A stretch of DNA of 64,000 nt from Streptomyces sp. DH5. GTDB taxonomy: Bacteria > Actinomycetota > Actinomycetes > Streptomycetales > Streptomycetaceae. The stretch lies in the NCBI RefSeq assembly GCF_020873915.1, contig NZ_JAHWGP010000003.1, positions 248,001-312,000 on the forward strand. The letters run 5' to 3'. The notes under the pieces were generated by a model. It was not told the origin of the DNA, made no database searches, and saw only the letters and a list, made by a program, of their open reading frames with translations. A program made the position numbers and the translations under genes. This document shows, piece by piece, positions 45,701-54,211 of this stretch. Numbering within the stretch: the stretch's first letter is position 1; the number at the start of each line of letters is the position of its first letter.

Positions 45701-46934
45701 GCTCGGCACCGACGTCGAGCCGCTGGTAGCCGAGCACGTTGTCGATGAGCGTGGTGATGCGGGCGTAGCCGGCCGACAGGTGGTGGAGCACCTGGTTGGC
45801 CTCCGGCCACAGCTGTCCGGCGTCGTCCGCGGCCAGCGCGGACAGCTCGCGGCGCAGCTCGTCCAGCGGGCCGCGCAGGGACTGGCCGAGCAGGGTGAGC
45901 AGCTGTTCGTGCCGGGCGGCGAGGGCCTCGTACCGGTCCTTCTCCCGCTCACCGAGGGCGGCGTACCGCTCCTCGTTCGCGGCGAGTTCCTCCGCGTGCT
46001 TCTCGCCGAGCCGCTCCAGTTCGGCGATGTGGCTCTGGCGCAGGGCGGTCAGTTCCGAGCCGTGTTCCTCGGCGAGGCGCTCCAGCTCCTCGGCGTGCTC
46101 CCGCTCGGCGTCCTCCTTCTCGCGGGCGAGCGCGTCGTAGGGGCGGCGGTCGAGGAAGGTCATCACGGCGCCGACGAGCTGGTCGCCGTCGCGCACCGGA
46201 GCGGTCGTCAGGTCGACCGGCAGCTTGTCGCCGCTCTTGGAGTACAGCACCTGCCCGCGCACCCGGTGCTTGCGTCCGGAGCGCAGGGTGTCGGCGAGCG
46301 GGGACTCGTCGTACGGGAAGGGGGAGCCGTCGGCGCGCGAGTGCAGGACCAGGGTGTGCAGTTCGCGTCCGCCGAGTTCGCCTGCCCGGTAGCCCAGTAT
46401 CTGGGCGGCGGCCGGGTTGACGAGGACGATCCGCCCGTCGGTGTCGGTGCCGACGACACCCTCGGAGGCGGCGCGCAGGATCATCTCGGTCTGCCGCTGC
46501 GAACGTGCGAGCTCCGCCTCGGTGTCCACGGTGCCGGAGAGGTCGCGGACGACGAGCATCAGCAGTTCGTCGCCGGCGTAGCCGTAGTTGTCGTAGGCCT
46601 GCTGGCCGGTGTCCAGGTTCGCGCTGGTGACCTCGACGGGGAACTCGCTGCCGTCGGTGCGCCGGGCGGTCATCCGGGTCGGCTTCGTACGCGCGCGGGG
46701 GTCGATGTGGTCGGGCCGCCGCATGGATCCCGGGATGAGCTTGCTGTCGAACTGCGGCAGCAGATCCAGCAGCCCCCGCCCCACCAGCGCCGTGCCCGGG
46801 GTCTCGAAGGCCTCCAGGGCGATGGTGTTGGCGTTGACGACGGTCCCGTTGGCGTTGACCAGCACCAGCGCGTCGGGAAGCGCGTCCAGTATGGCTGCGA
46901 GGCGAGCAGCGCCTCGGGATGGCCTGCTGCTCAC
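42717..46934 (-). CDS. Giant PAS-pseudokinase-double receiver signalling protein
   Basis: 1405 residues from a GTG with GGGAGGA upstream. Order: PAS 1 (about 10-130), PAS 2 (about 145-255), charged coiled coil (260-345), DHp-like helix, HATPase-like domain (420-545), a roughly 620-residue disordered linker rich in Pro/Ala/Gln with repeated GRRRR patches, then two receiver domains with Asp near 1221 (FVDPLTG) and 1332 (VMDLMQ). The phospho-acceptor position reads GQSLRGPL with Gln 351 in place of His, and the ATP N-box is HLVADV. So histidine kinase activity is unlikely; a scaffold role for the protein is inferred. Confidence 0.88.
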   Translation of the reverse strand: MSSRPSRGAARLAAILDALPDALVLVNANGTVVNANTIALEAFETPGTALVGRGLLDLLPQFDSKLIPGSMRRPDHIDPRARTKPTRMTARRTDGSEFPVEVTSANLDTGQQAYDNYGYAGDELLMLVVRDLSGTVDTEAELARSQRQTEMILRAASEGVVGTDTDGRIVLVNPAAAQILGYRAGELGGRELHTLVLHSRADGSPFPYDESPLADTLRSGRKHRVRGQVLYSKSGDKLPVDLTTAPVRDGDQLVGAVMTFLDRRPYDALAREKEDAEREHAEELERLAEEHGSELTALRQSHIAELERLGEKHAEELAANEERYAALGEREKDRYEALAARHEQLLTLLGQSLRGPLDELRRELSALAADDAGQLWPEANQVLHHLSAGYARITTLIDNVLGYQRLDVGAEQVARTKVMLDAVVAAGVDGAVELIGPGRVQFAVHAPPIEAEVDPRLLATALAHLVADVAGVDATGNTPLSAGGYLDNTVVVAAAQRGEVVRIEVRGPYGGGDPVHEPIVRGIVRAHGGVLQTHEVPGMSGSAFVLEVPIGGGAGAVAATPAPVPAEVAVPAETPVLAEAPVPAEEATGGRRRARRSSVDAFLESEVPGADDGATAGTAPTGTAPTGRRRRRTAAEESAQAQLPAQAPGEGTAASGGTGRRRGRPAEDAPAGAALELAGGGVSEGAVVTAAEHAAGAAASNTGLGGTVPPQGVPAPAGRRAGQGAGEQQALPPALPAPAAGRNGSAGTPQSAEVAVHVPGQAQAEQQPTGRRRRALAAATERAAAQEAAPRTVFALPPAEADQGERTGQAEVVGQPARTGANGSAAPGGAPAGDDRHDAVPHDRADDHTPPQPHPTSAPTGRRRRAVAQPAETAPDAPATPVVPAPGAPEQWGAVPPQATPVPAQGHPQAQASAPLPAAQPLPAEAAPAPAPAPAPTPAPGAAQVTPAEGTPTPRPWPAGDDSGAGVPAPPVPHPPQPTTPAGGTPLPPEGTPAPAPRAAQPLPEEAAAPVDPNSTQGRAISVRTLGQGVPFNRQAAQVQQPLPTATPPPHQPGGSGRRRKLGTRPDAAADTGAEQSGSPHPTAGPAPAAAQAPAPQQAAAPALAQAQPSLAGQSRPAPRAEAAGRSYAIGAPDADAAEGPEPLDGPGGAVEVADTPRPQPMDDELPPEPLDNPRRLLVWPAPDVSTQQALSDRGYRPVIVHSREEVDAQIAAFPAALFVDPLTGPITRTALQSLRQAAVAAEVPVLVTAGLGQASRDAAYGADPAVLLKALAPRDSEQHPPRVLLIEEHAEIALALTGTLERRGMQVARAASDADAVALAGQFRPNLVVMDLMQVHRRQAGIIDWLRANGQLDRTPLVVYTAAVDQADLPRLASGETVLFLAERSTSTEVQDRIVDLLARVGTN

Positions 46935-47376
46935 GAGACCGCTTCCTCCCTGTTACCGCGACGTGCCGACCGCTCGGGCCATCTTGCCAACCTGCCCGCA
47001 ACGTGTCACGCGAGGGAGTCTAAGGGCTGGGGTACCGCTCGCGGCGTCGGATGGGACGTACATCGCACCGGGAAGTGACGACCCCGTGACGCCCGGTGCC
47101 GCCCGGACCGGTGTCTGCCTGCGCCGACGCGTCCCGGATCTTCGCGGGACCTTTACGTCCTTTGTGCCCCCTCCTCGCCGCCCGGGCCGGGGTGGAGGGG
47201 GCGAGGAGCCGGTCCCGGTGAGCGGTCGCGCGCCACGCCGGACCGATGACCGGAAGTGCTTTGCCCTGCGGGCTTCCCGCCTAGTACCGTGGGGACCGAT
47301 TGGTGACGGGCCACGCGGTTGTGTCATCATCGGCACGCACCGACCACTCGCGCTCACGCGCGGAGGTCATGTGTGA
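46935..47376. other. 442-base gap before tRNA-Ser(GCT)
   Basis: It contains the promoter of the leftward kinase-like gene and, near 47261-47287, a TTGCCC ... TAGTAC pair that could drive the tRNA. A CTCCTCGCC/GGCGAGGAG inverted repeat lies near 47170-47205. No gene is supported. Confidence 0.45.
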
Positions 47377-47467
47377 GGAGGCGTCGCCTAGTCCGGTCTA
47401 TGGCGCCGCACTGCTAATGCGGTTTGGGTCTTAAAGCCCATCGAGGGTTCAAATCCCTCCGCCTCCG
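47377..47467 (+). tRNA. tRNA-Ser (anticodon GCT)
   Basis: 91 bases, class II. Acceptor GGAGGCG/CGCCTCC, anticodon stem CCGCA/TGCGG with loop CTGCTAA, long variable arm, T arm GAGGG-TTCAAAT-CCCTC, discriminator G. CCA not encoded. Confidence 0.96.
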
Positions 47468-47474
47468 CCCCATC

Positions 47475-47507
47475 ACGAAGCCCCGGTCCCTGCGGCCGGG
47501 GCTTCGT
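47475..47507 (+). terminator. Terminator after tRNA-Ser(GCT)
   Basis: ACGAAGCCCCGG (47475-47486) pairs perfectly with CCGGGGCTTCGT (47496-47507), nine-base loop. Confidence 0.8.
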
Positions 47508-47677
47508 CGTGCTGCCCCCGGAGCCGTGACGCCGCCCCCCTCAGGATTCGGCGTTCGTGCAGGTCACAAGGGGTGGGGCTAACGGATTTCACATGGCGGC
47601 GGCAGTCATGTAATGTTCTTCCTGTCGCCGCGAGCGGGCCGCAAGGGCCGGGAGCGGCGAGATAAATGAAGAGACAA

Positions 47678-47750
47678 GCACTCGTAGCTTAACGGATAGA
47701 GCATCTGACTACGGATCAGAAGGTTGCAGGTTCGAATCCTGCCGAGTGCA
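47678..47750 (+). tRNA. tRNA-Arg (anticodon ACG)
   Basis: 73 bases. Acceptor GCACTCG/CGAGTGC, anticodon stem TCTGA/TCAGA with loop CTACGGA, T arm GCAGG-TTCGAAT-CCTGC, discriminator A. A34 would be edited to inosine to read CGU/CGC/CGA. Confidence 0.97.
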
Positions 47751-47755
47751 CACAG

Positions 47756-47789
47756 GCCAGAGGCCCCGGAGTGATCCGGGGCCTCTGGC
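47756..47789. terminator. Terminator after tRNA-Arg
   Basis: A 15-base perfect stem (GCCAGAGGCCCCGGA with its complement at 47775-47789) around GTGA begins six bases after the tRNA. It also serves the convergent zinc-ribbon gene. Confidence 0.85.
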
Positions 47790-47857
47790 GTTTCAGGGTC
47801 GGACAGAAGCGAAGTACAGCAACCGGGTCAGCCGATGCCTGACGTCTCAGGGCGTCG

Positions 47858-48166
47858 TCAGTAGACGATGACCCTCCAGCGTTCGACCCACCGCAGCCAG
47901 GCACCACCCGTACCGCGTACCTGGACGCGGTCGGCCTCCACCTGCCAGGCGATGCCGTGGAGCGTGCCTTCGGGGAGGTCCACCCTGACGACGTCGTAGA
48001 CCTCCAGATCCTCCTCGACCGGCCGGGACCACGTATGCGCACAGCGGTCGCAGAGGTACTCGACCACCTCGCGTCCCGCGACGGTCGTGGGGCTGCCCAG
48101 GCGGACCGCCTCGATGAAGCACCGGGGGCACGGATCGGCGGTGTGCGCGCCTGCGGACCGGGACAT
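47858..48166 (-). CDS. Small zinc-ribbon protein
   Basis: 102 residues from ATG 48166. Two CxxC knuckles, DPCPRCF near residue 12 and YLCDRCAHTW near 37, predict one zinc. The C-terminal half is a small beta domain (VYDVVRVDLPEGTLHGIAWQVEADRVQVRG). Function unknown; a nucleic-acid or protein-binding role is possible. Confidence 0.75.
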   Translation of the reverse strand: MSRSAGAHTADPCPRCFIEAVRLGSPTTVAGREVVEYLCDRCAHTWSRPVEEDLEVYDVVRVDLPEGTLHGIAWQVEADRVQVRGTGGAWLRWVERWRVIVY

Positions 48167-48362
48167 CGTCCGATCCTGCTGTACAGCGGCGACGGACAGC
48201 AAGGTCCAGGCCGGGACGAGGGACACCGTCGCGAGTGTGCTGCGCGCCGGGTGCCTGGTCGCCGGGTGCGCGCTGCTGGTCGCCTTCGCCGTCACGGCCG
48301 GTGCGGCGTCGCCGCGCGGGGGCTCCGCCGGGCACCGGGCGGTGGGACGCGGGGTGTGACGA

Positions 48363-49760
48363 TCAGGCCGCGGCCGGGGCGATGTTCTGGTTGGCGTGGA
48401 AGAAGTTGTGCGGGTCGTAGGCGCGTTTGACGACCGTGAGACGGTCGTAGTTGTCGCGGTAGGTGGAGCGGACGCGTTCGGCGCCCTCCGCCTCACCGAG
48501 GAAGTTGACGTACGAGCCGCCCATGGAGTGCGGGTGGAGGTCGGTCCAGAAGTCGACGCACCACTGCCGGACCGCGTCGGCGTTGGCCGGGTCGGGGTCG
48601 ATGCCGGCGATGACGCAGGACCACACGGCGTCCCGGTAGGCCCAGGCCGTATCGCCGGGGGCGACCCGGTGGGCCGCTCCGTCCACCGGGTACAGGTGCA
48701 TCGTCGACAGGGCGGTGGGGAGGGCGTGGCCGTACCGCTCGATCACGGCGACCGCGTCGTCGGGGATGCCGTCGAAGAAGTCGCCCCGCCAGTACCACTG
48801 CAGGCCCTTGGGGACGAGGTCGTCGAACATGGTCTGCAGGGCGGGGTAGGGCATCGGCGTGGCGAAGTGGAAGGCCGGCGGGGCCGGTTCGTTGACCACG
48901 GACAGCGTCTCCTCCAGGCGGCCGTCCCCGGTGTCGCCCGTGTAGCACCAGATCACGGCGCACATCTTCCGGCCGTGGATCGGTTCCGGGAAGGGTGGTC
49001 CCGGCGGGACGGTCATCAGCGCGAAGAACCCGTTGAGGTCCTCCGGCGCGGCCGGCAGGAACTCCCGGTACCAGCGCAGCACCTCCGGTGTGCGCTCCAC
49101 CGGCCACACGGTCGCCGCCACCCCGACCGTGTCCACCGGGTGCGGCCGGAACGTGAACGACGTGACCACCCCGAAGTTGCCCCCGCCGCCGCGCAGCGCC
49201 CACAGCAGGTCCGGGTGCTCCTTCTCGGAGGCGGCGACGACGCTGCCGTCGGCCAGGACGACGTCCGCGCCGGTCAGGCTGTCCACCGTCAGCCCGTACT
49301 TGCGGGTGAGGTGGCCGTGTCCGCCGCCCAGGGTGAGGCCGCCGACCCCCGTGGTCGAGTTGATCCCGCTGGGTATGCCCAGGCCGAAGGCGTGGGCCTC
49401 GTGGTCCAGGTCGCCGAGTTGGCTCCCGCCGCCCACCCGCACGGTCCCGGTCTCCGGGTCGACCCGGACCCAGCGCATCGGGGAGAGGTCGAGGGTGAGC
49501 CCGCCGTCGACCAGGCACAGGCCCGGCCCGCTGTGCCCGCCGCCGCGGACGGCGAGGTCTGCTCCCGTCTCCTGGGCGAAGGCGATGGTGGTGCGCACGT
49601 CCGCCGTGCCCGTGCACTGGGCGAGGGCGGCAGGGCGCCGGTCGATCATGGCGTTGTAGATGCTGCGTGTCTCGTCGTACTCCGCGTCCCGCGGTGTGAC
49701 GACACGTCCTCGCAGGGCCGTGCGCAGGCTGTCGAGAGCAGTTGCGTCCATGCCGCTCAT
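48363..49760 (-). CDS. FAD-linked oxidase (berberine-bridge-enzyme family)
   Basis: 465 residues. FAD-binding type 4 domain with RGGGHSGPG near residue 74, whose His would bond FAD covalently; GVGGLTLGGGHG near 130 and GGGGNFGVVTSF near 175. C-terminal BBE motif YDPHNFFHANQNI. Family members oxidise sugars, alcohols or alkaloid-like substrates to give hydrogen peroxide; substrate not predictable. No signal peptide. Confidence 0.92.
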   Translation of the reverse strand: MSGMDATALDSLRTALRGRVVTPRDAEYDETRSIYNAMIDRRPAALAQCTGTADVRTTIAFAQETGADLAVRGGGHSGPGLCLVDGGLTLDLSPMRWVRVDPETGTVRVGGGSQLGDLDHEAHAFGLGIPSGINSTTGVGGLTLGGGHGHLTRKYGLTVDSLTGADVVLADGSVVAASEKEHPDLLWALRGGGGNFGVVTSFTFRPHPVDTVGVAATVWPVERTPEVLRWYREFLPAAPEDLNGFFALMTVPPGPPFPEPIHGRKMCAVIWCYTGDTGDGRLEETLSVVNEPAPPAFHFATPMPYPALQTMFDDLVPKGLQWYWRGDFFDGIPDDAVAVIERYGHALPTALSTMHLYPVDGAAHRVAPGDTAWAYRDAVWSCVIAGIDPDPANADAVRQWCVDFWTDLHPHSMGGSYVNFLGEAEGAERVRSTYRDNYDRLTVVKRAYDPHNFFHANQNIAPAAA

Positions 49761-49922
49761 GAGCGGACACCCCTCGGAAGGATCGGTGGACCGGATGGGT
49801 CGCGGGCGGACGGAACGGCGAGCCGGCCGACGTTCGTCCCAGGGCCCGGGGCCGAAGCCCGGGAGAGCGAACCCCGCTGTTATCAGTGTGAGGCAGCTCA
49901 CAGGGGAGCGCGATGTGGCGGA

Positions 49923-50480
49923 TCACCCGGGCCGGTTCGGGTGCTCGCGGCGGCGGACGGTCTCCCGGAGGTAGCGGGTCAGGCTGGTGGCCGCCGCGGT
50001 GAGGAAGACGAACGTGTAGAGGATCTGCAGGACAGCGACCAGCCGCGCCGCCTGCCCGTGCGGGGTGATGTCGCCGTAGCCGATCGTGGCGAGGGTGACC
50101 AGGGTGAAGTACAGGGCGTCCAGGCGGGTGGTGATGCCGTCGATCTCCCCCGGGCTCTTCGCCAGCGCCAGGTAGGCGGTGGCGAAGACCAGGATGGACA
50201 GGCACATCAAGGGCGGGATGACCATGCCCGGACGGACGCCGGGGACGGACAGCAGCACCCGCACGGCCTGCCGCAACAGCATGAGCGCGATCAGCGTCAA
50301 CGCGGTGCAGAAGAGCACCCAGCTCAGGACCGGGCGGTGCGGCCCGAGACCGTCGAGGGGCAGCAGGAAGTACCCGGCGACCATCACCGTCACCCCGGCC
50401 ACCTGGGCCAGCCAGGGCCACAGGGCACCGAGGGCCGTGAAGGCGCGCCCTACGCCCGGCTCTCGCGGCGGGGTGCGCAC
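49923..50480 (-). CDS. Two-pore-helix potassium channel family protein
   Basis: About 185 residues if the GTG at 50480 is used, which overlaps the preceding gene by 31 bases; no better start is in frame. The selectivity filter TLATIGYGD is near residue 130, between the pore helix (RLDALYFTLV) and the last span (LVAVLQILYTFVFLTAAATSL). Two further spans lie at the N-terminus. It probably forms a K+ channel. Confidence 0.85.
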   Translation of the reverse strand: MRTPPREPGVGRAFTALGALWPWLAQVAGVTVMVAGYFLLPLDGLGPHRPVLSWVLFCTALTLIALMLLRQAVRVLLSVPGVRPGMVIPPLMCLSILVFATAYLALAKSPGEIDGITTRLDALYFTLVTLATIGYGDITPHGQAARLVAVLQILYTFVFLTAAATSLTRYLRETVRRREHPNRPG

Positions 50481-50881
50481 AGGGCCCAGATGATGAAGCC
50501 GTCGATGATGATGAGGACGATCGCCCACACCGGGAAGTACGGCAGCCACACGAAGTTGGCGATCATGCTGAGCCCGGCCAGGGCCACACCCACCGTCCTG
50601 GCCCAGGGCGACTCCTTGAACAGGGCGATGCCGGCGGCGGTCACCAGCGCGCCGAGGATCAGGTGGACCCAGCCCCACCCGGTCAGGCTGAACTCGTAGG
50701 TGAAGTTCGGGGTGGTGACGAAGACGTCGTCCTTCGCGATGGCGGCGATGCCCTGGAAGATCGCCATGATGCCGCCGAAGGTCATCAGGACCGCCGCGGC
50801 GACCGTCCAGCTCGTCGCCCAGGGGCTGTCCGCCTGCCTCCCGGTCGCCTGGTGGCGCGTACCGCCGACATTGCTCGCCAT
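50450..50881 (-). CDS. Four-span membrane protein (DUF7144-like)
   Basis: 143 residues from ATG 50881. Spans near 25-48 (TSWTVAAAVLMTFGGIMAIFQGIAAI), 68-88, 94-112 and 115-136. This compact four-helix family is common in actinobacteria and its function is unknown. It overlaps the K+ channel gene downstream, suggesting joint expression. Confidence 0.85.
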   Translation of the reverse strand: MASNVGGTRHQATGRQADSPWATSWTVAAAVLMTFGGIMAIFQGIAAIAKDDVFVTTPNFTYEFSLTGWGWVHLILGALVTAAGIALFKESPWARTVGVALAGLSMIANFVWLPYFPVWAIVLIIIDGFIIWALCAPRRESRA

Positions 50882-51023
50882 GTTCTCGGCCTTTCGGACG
50901 TCCCCGAGCGGTGCGATACCTCAGACCAGACTGGCACCGCCGATCGCACCCGGCACCTCGGCGGCCGGTGCCGGGCCGCCGGGCAAGGGGCGTTGTCAGT
51001 GGTACCCCCTAGTCTCGGCAGGG

Positions 51024-51896
51024 ATGGCACGGGCGTGGAGGTGCGCGGGGCTGCGGTGGTCGGCGGACGGTCCCGTGCTGATGTGGGACGGTGGCCGCCG
51101 CTCGCCGCTGACCCGGGGGAAACGGGTGGCCTTCGGCGTCGCGGAAGGGGGCGCGCGGACCTGTGTGGGGGCACGGGGACACGCGTGTCCGCTCGCGGCG
51201 CCGGTTCCCGGGCGCAGTACGGGGGCGCGCTGCGAGGAGTGCGCCCGGCTGGACCGGGCGCACTCGGTGGCCGCGGACACCCTCGCGGACGACCCCCGGC
51301 CCTACCGCGTGTACCTGGCGTGGTTCGGGCCCGGCATGACCAAGGTCGGGATCACCGCGGTGCGGCGGGGGCGGGCGCGGCTGCTGGAGCAGGGGGCGGT
51401 CTGCTTCACCTGGCTGGGCAGCGGACCGCTGATGGCGGCGCGGCGCGCCGAGGAGCTGCTGCGCGCCGCGCTCCGGGTGCCCGACCGGATCCCCTACGCC
51501 GTCAAGCGGGCGGCGAGGGCGGCGCTCCCGGCGACGGCCGGAGAACGGGCGGTGGAGATCGCCGGGCTGCACGCGCGGGCCGGCGCCCTCGGCGGCTGGC
51601 CGGAGTCGCTGACCCCCGCGCCGTTCGAAGCCGTCGATCACGTCGGCGTGTTCGGACTGGCGGACGTGTCGGCCGCGGTGGGGCAGGTCCGCGAACTGGT
51701 CGCCGGGAGCGCGGTGAGCGGTGAGCTGGTGGCCGCCGCCGGCCCCGATCTGCACCTGCTGACGGACAGCGGGGTGGTGGTGCTGGACACCCGGCTGCTG
51801 ACCGGGTGGGGGCTGGTCCCGGCCACCGGGAGGGAGGGCGCGGTGCCGGTCCGGCCGCTGAAGGAGAGGCCGGCCGCGCAGGACGGGCTGTTCTGA
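51024..51896 (+). CDS. DUF2797 protein with GIY-YIG-like core
   Basis: 290 residues from ATG 51024. A zinc-type cluster (CVGARGHACP ... ARCEEC) near residues 55-82 precedes YRVYLAWFGPGMTKVGITAVRRGRARLLEQGA near 95-127, which has the KVGIT and R-x-x-x-Q-G-A pattern of GIY-YIG nuclease-like domains. I assign DUF2797 by this layout; activity is unproven. Confidence 0.75.
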   Translation: MARAWRCAGLRWSADGPVLMWDGGRRSPLTRGKRVAFGVAEGGARTCVGARGHACPLAAPVPGRSTGARCEECARLDRAHSVAADTLADDPRPYRVYLAWFGPGMTKVGITAVRRGRARLLEQGAVCFTWLGSGPLMAARRAEELLRAALRVPDRIPYAVKRAARAALPATAGERAVEIAGLHARAGALGGWPESLTPAPFEAVDHVGVFGLADVSAAVGQVRELVAGSAVSGELVAAAGPDLHLLTDSGVVVLDTRLLTGWGLVPATGREGAVPVRPLKERPAAQDGLF

Positions 51897-52017
51897 CATC
51901 CCCTACGCGTACGTCCATCAGCTGCACGCGCTGGAACGGCTGGGACTGGGGGAGGCGTGGCTGCGGGGGATGTGCCACGACCACGCGGCCAGGCTGTCCG
52001 GCTTGCCGGGACGGTGA
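51895..52017 (+). pseudogene. Amidohydrolase C-terminal remnant
   Basis: Directly after the DUF2797 stop a short frame reads DIPYAYVHQLHALERLGL then GEAWLRGMCHDHAARLSGL and stops at 52015-52017. The ending (ALxxLGL, LRGxxHxxAARLxGL) is the conserved tail of TIM-barrel amidohydrolase-2 proteins. No start or upstream body exists in this frame, so it looks like the stump of a deleted gene. Confidence 0.6.
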
Positions 52018-52191
52018 GGGTGGGGGCCGGGCGGGTTCGCGAGCCTGCGCGGCGGTACGCGGGGGGCTGGGGGCGTCGAGTGCGGCCCCGGGTGCGGCTC
52101 GGCCGGGTGGTTCAGGACGGTGGTGGGTTTCTCAGGGAAAACACAGGCGGGGAAAAGAGTCCTCTCAGAGGTGCCGCACATCGTGTGCGGT

Positions 52192-52932
52192 ATGACCACG
52201 ATCTCGCCCCAGTGGCGCACCGAACTGCTCAGGCCGGACGGGAGCCCCGTCCGCGTGCTCGTGGTGGACGACGAGCAGTCGATCACCGAGCTGCTGTCCA
52301 TGGCCCTGCGCTACGAGGGCTGGCAGATCCGCAGCGCGGGGGACGGCCAGGGCGCCCTCCGCGCCGCCCGGGAGTTCCGCCCCGACGCCGTCGTCCTGGA
52401 CATGATGCTGCCGGACATGGACGGGCTGGCCGTCCTCGGGCGGCTGCGCCGAGACCTGCCCGACGTACCCGTGCTGTTCCTGACCGCCAAGGACGCCGTC
52501 GAGGACCGTATCGCCGGACTGACGGCGGGCGGGGACGACTACCTCACCAAGCCGTTCGGCCTGGAGGAGGTCGTCGCGCGGCTGCGCGGACTGATCCGCC
52601 GCTCCGGTGCCACCGACCGCCGCCCCGGGTCCGTGCTGGTCGTCGGCGACCTCACCCTCGACGAGGACAGCCACGAGGTCACCCGGGGCGGCCAGGGCAT
52701 CCACCTCACCGCCACCGAGTTCGAACTGCTGCGCTTCCTCATGCGCAACCCGCGGCGCGTGCTCAGCAAGGCCCAGATCCTCGACCGGGTCTGGTCCTAC
52801 GACTTCGGCGGCCAGGCGAACGTCGTCGAGCTGTACATCTCGTACCTGCGCCGGAAGATCGACGCCGGCCGGGAGCCGATGATCCACACCCGGCGCGGCG
52901 CCGGCTACCTGATCAAGCCCGCGGTGTCGTGA
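52192..52932 (+). CDS. OmpR-family response regulator
   Basis: 246 residues from ATG 52192. Receiver with VVDDEQS, phospho-acceptor Asp near 70 in VVLDMMLPDMDG, and LTKPF Lys; C-terminal winged helix with TATEFELLRFLMRNPRRVLSKAQILDRVW and HTRRGAGYLI. Its stop overlaps the GTG of a partner histidine kinase, which is broken, so the regulator may now be an orphan. A CCGCAC/GTGCGG hairpin lies immediately before the ATG. Confidence 0.93.
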   Translation: MTTISPQWRTELLRPDGSPVRVLVVDDEQSITELLSMALRYEGWQIRSAGDGQGALRAAREFRPDAVVLDMMLPDMDGLAVLGRLRRDLPDVPVLFLTAKDAVEDRIAGLTAGGDDYLTKPFGLEEVVARLRGLIRRSGATDRRPGSVLVVGDLTLDEDSHEVTRGGQGIHLTATEFELLRFLMRNPRRVLSKAQILDRVWSYDFGGQANVVELYISYLRRKIDAGREPMIHTRRGAGYLIKPAVS

Positions 52933-54205
52933 ACGGGCGGCGGCGACCGCTTCCGCGGACCCTGCGGACGCGGCTCGTCGTCGCGCCCGTGGCGCTGATC
53001 GCGGTGATCGGCACGGTGACGACGCCGGCGCTGCGGTCCCGTCTGTACGAGCAGCTCGACGGCCAGGTGCGCGAGGCGGCCATGCGGGCGGCGGGCGGCC
53101 CGGTCGGCGGCCGGCCGCTCCCCGAGCCGCTGCGCCAGGACGGCCCCCTCGGCTTCGTCACCGAGGGTCCGCAGGGCTTCGGCGTCATCGGCACGACGGT
53201 CGAGGACGGCCGGGTGACCGAGGGGGTGGTGAGCAACAAGAAGGTCGTCAACGGTGTCACCGCGCCCGAGGCCGGTGACCTCACCGACGCCCGGCCGGCG
53301 GCCCTCGGCACCGTCCCGCGCGACCACGACGAGCACACCGTGGACGTCCCCGGGCCGGGCGGCTACCGCGTCGCCCACCAGGCCGGCAACAACGGCACCT
53401 TCCGCGTCGCCCTCCCCACGGCCGGCGTGGACAGCACGATCAACACCCTGATCCTCGTCGAGATCAGTGTCACCGCCGCCGGTCTCGTCGCCGTCTCCCC
53501 CGCCGGCGCCGCCATCGTCGGCGTCGCCACCCGCCCCCTGCGCAGGGTCGCCGCCACCGCCACCCGGGTCGCCGAACCCCCGCATCGCGGCGAGGTCATC
53601 CCCGAGGGGCGCGTCCCGCCGTGTCCGAGTGCGACCCGCACACCGAGGCCGGCCGGGTCGGCGCCGCGCTGAACCGGATGCTCGACCACGTCCACGGCGC
53701 CCTGCACGCACGCCAGGAGAGCGAGACGCGGGTACGGCAGTTCGTCGCGGACGCCAGCCACGAGCTGCGCACGCCCTCGCCTCCATCCGCGGGTGTGCCG
53801 AACTCACCCCCCGTGGCCGGGAGGAGGCCGGACCCGAGACCCGGCACGCGCTCGGGCGGATCGAGTCCGAGGCGGGCCGGACGTCCCTGCTGGTCGAGGA
53901 CCTGCCGCTGCCGGCCCGGCTGGACGCAGGCCGCCCCCTGCAGTGCGAGCCGACCGATCTCGTACCGCTCGTCGTGGACTGCGTCAGCGACGCCCGCGTC
54001 GCCGGCCAGGACCACCTCTGGCGTCTCGAACCGCCCGACGGCCCCGCCCCGGTGACCGGTGACGCGGCCCGGCTCCAGCAGGTCCTCGTCATCCTGCTCG
54101 GCAACGCCCGCCACCACACCCCGCCGGGCACCACCGTCACCGCGCGGGTGCGCCGCTACGGCCCCGGCTCCGCGTGGACGTGGAGGACGACGGCCCGCCC
54201 CGCCC
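52929..54205 (+). pseudogene. Histidine kinase gene, frameshifted and truncated
   Basis: It starts as a normal GTGA-coupled sensor (TM1 TRLVVAPVALIAVIGTV, periplasmic loop, TM2, HAMP RPLRRVAATATRVAE). The reading frame shifts near 53615 and again near 53775, where one C appears lost from a run inside DASHELRTP-LASIRG. The dimerisation/phospho-acceptor helix and N box (VILLGNARHHTPPG) are recognisable across frames. It breaks off after the G1 start VDVEDDGP near 54200, where unrelated glycosyltransferase sequence begins. Confidence 0.85.
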
Positions 54206-54211
54206 CCGGGC

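Noticed and set aside
47858-48496. 212-codon version of the zinc-ribbon protein
   Set aside because: The first 110 codons are Pro/Thr/Arg filler overlapping the FAD oxidase end; ATG 48166 gives the compact domain.
52929-54205. Programmed ribosomal frameshifting in the histidine kinase
   Set aside because: Several shifts at unrelated places and loss of the 3' end fit decay, not recoding.
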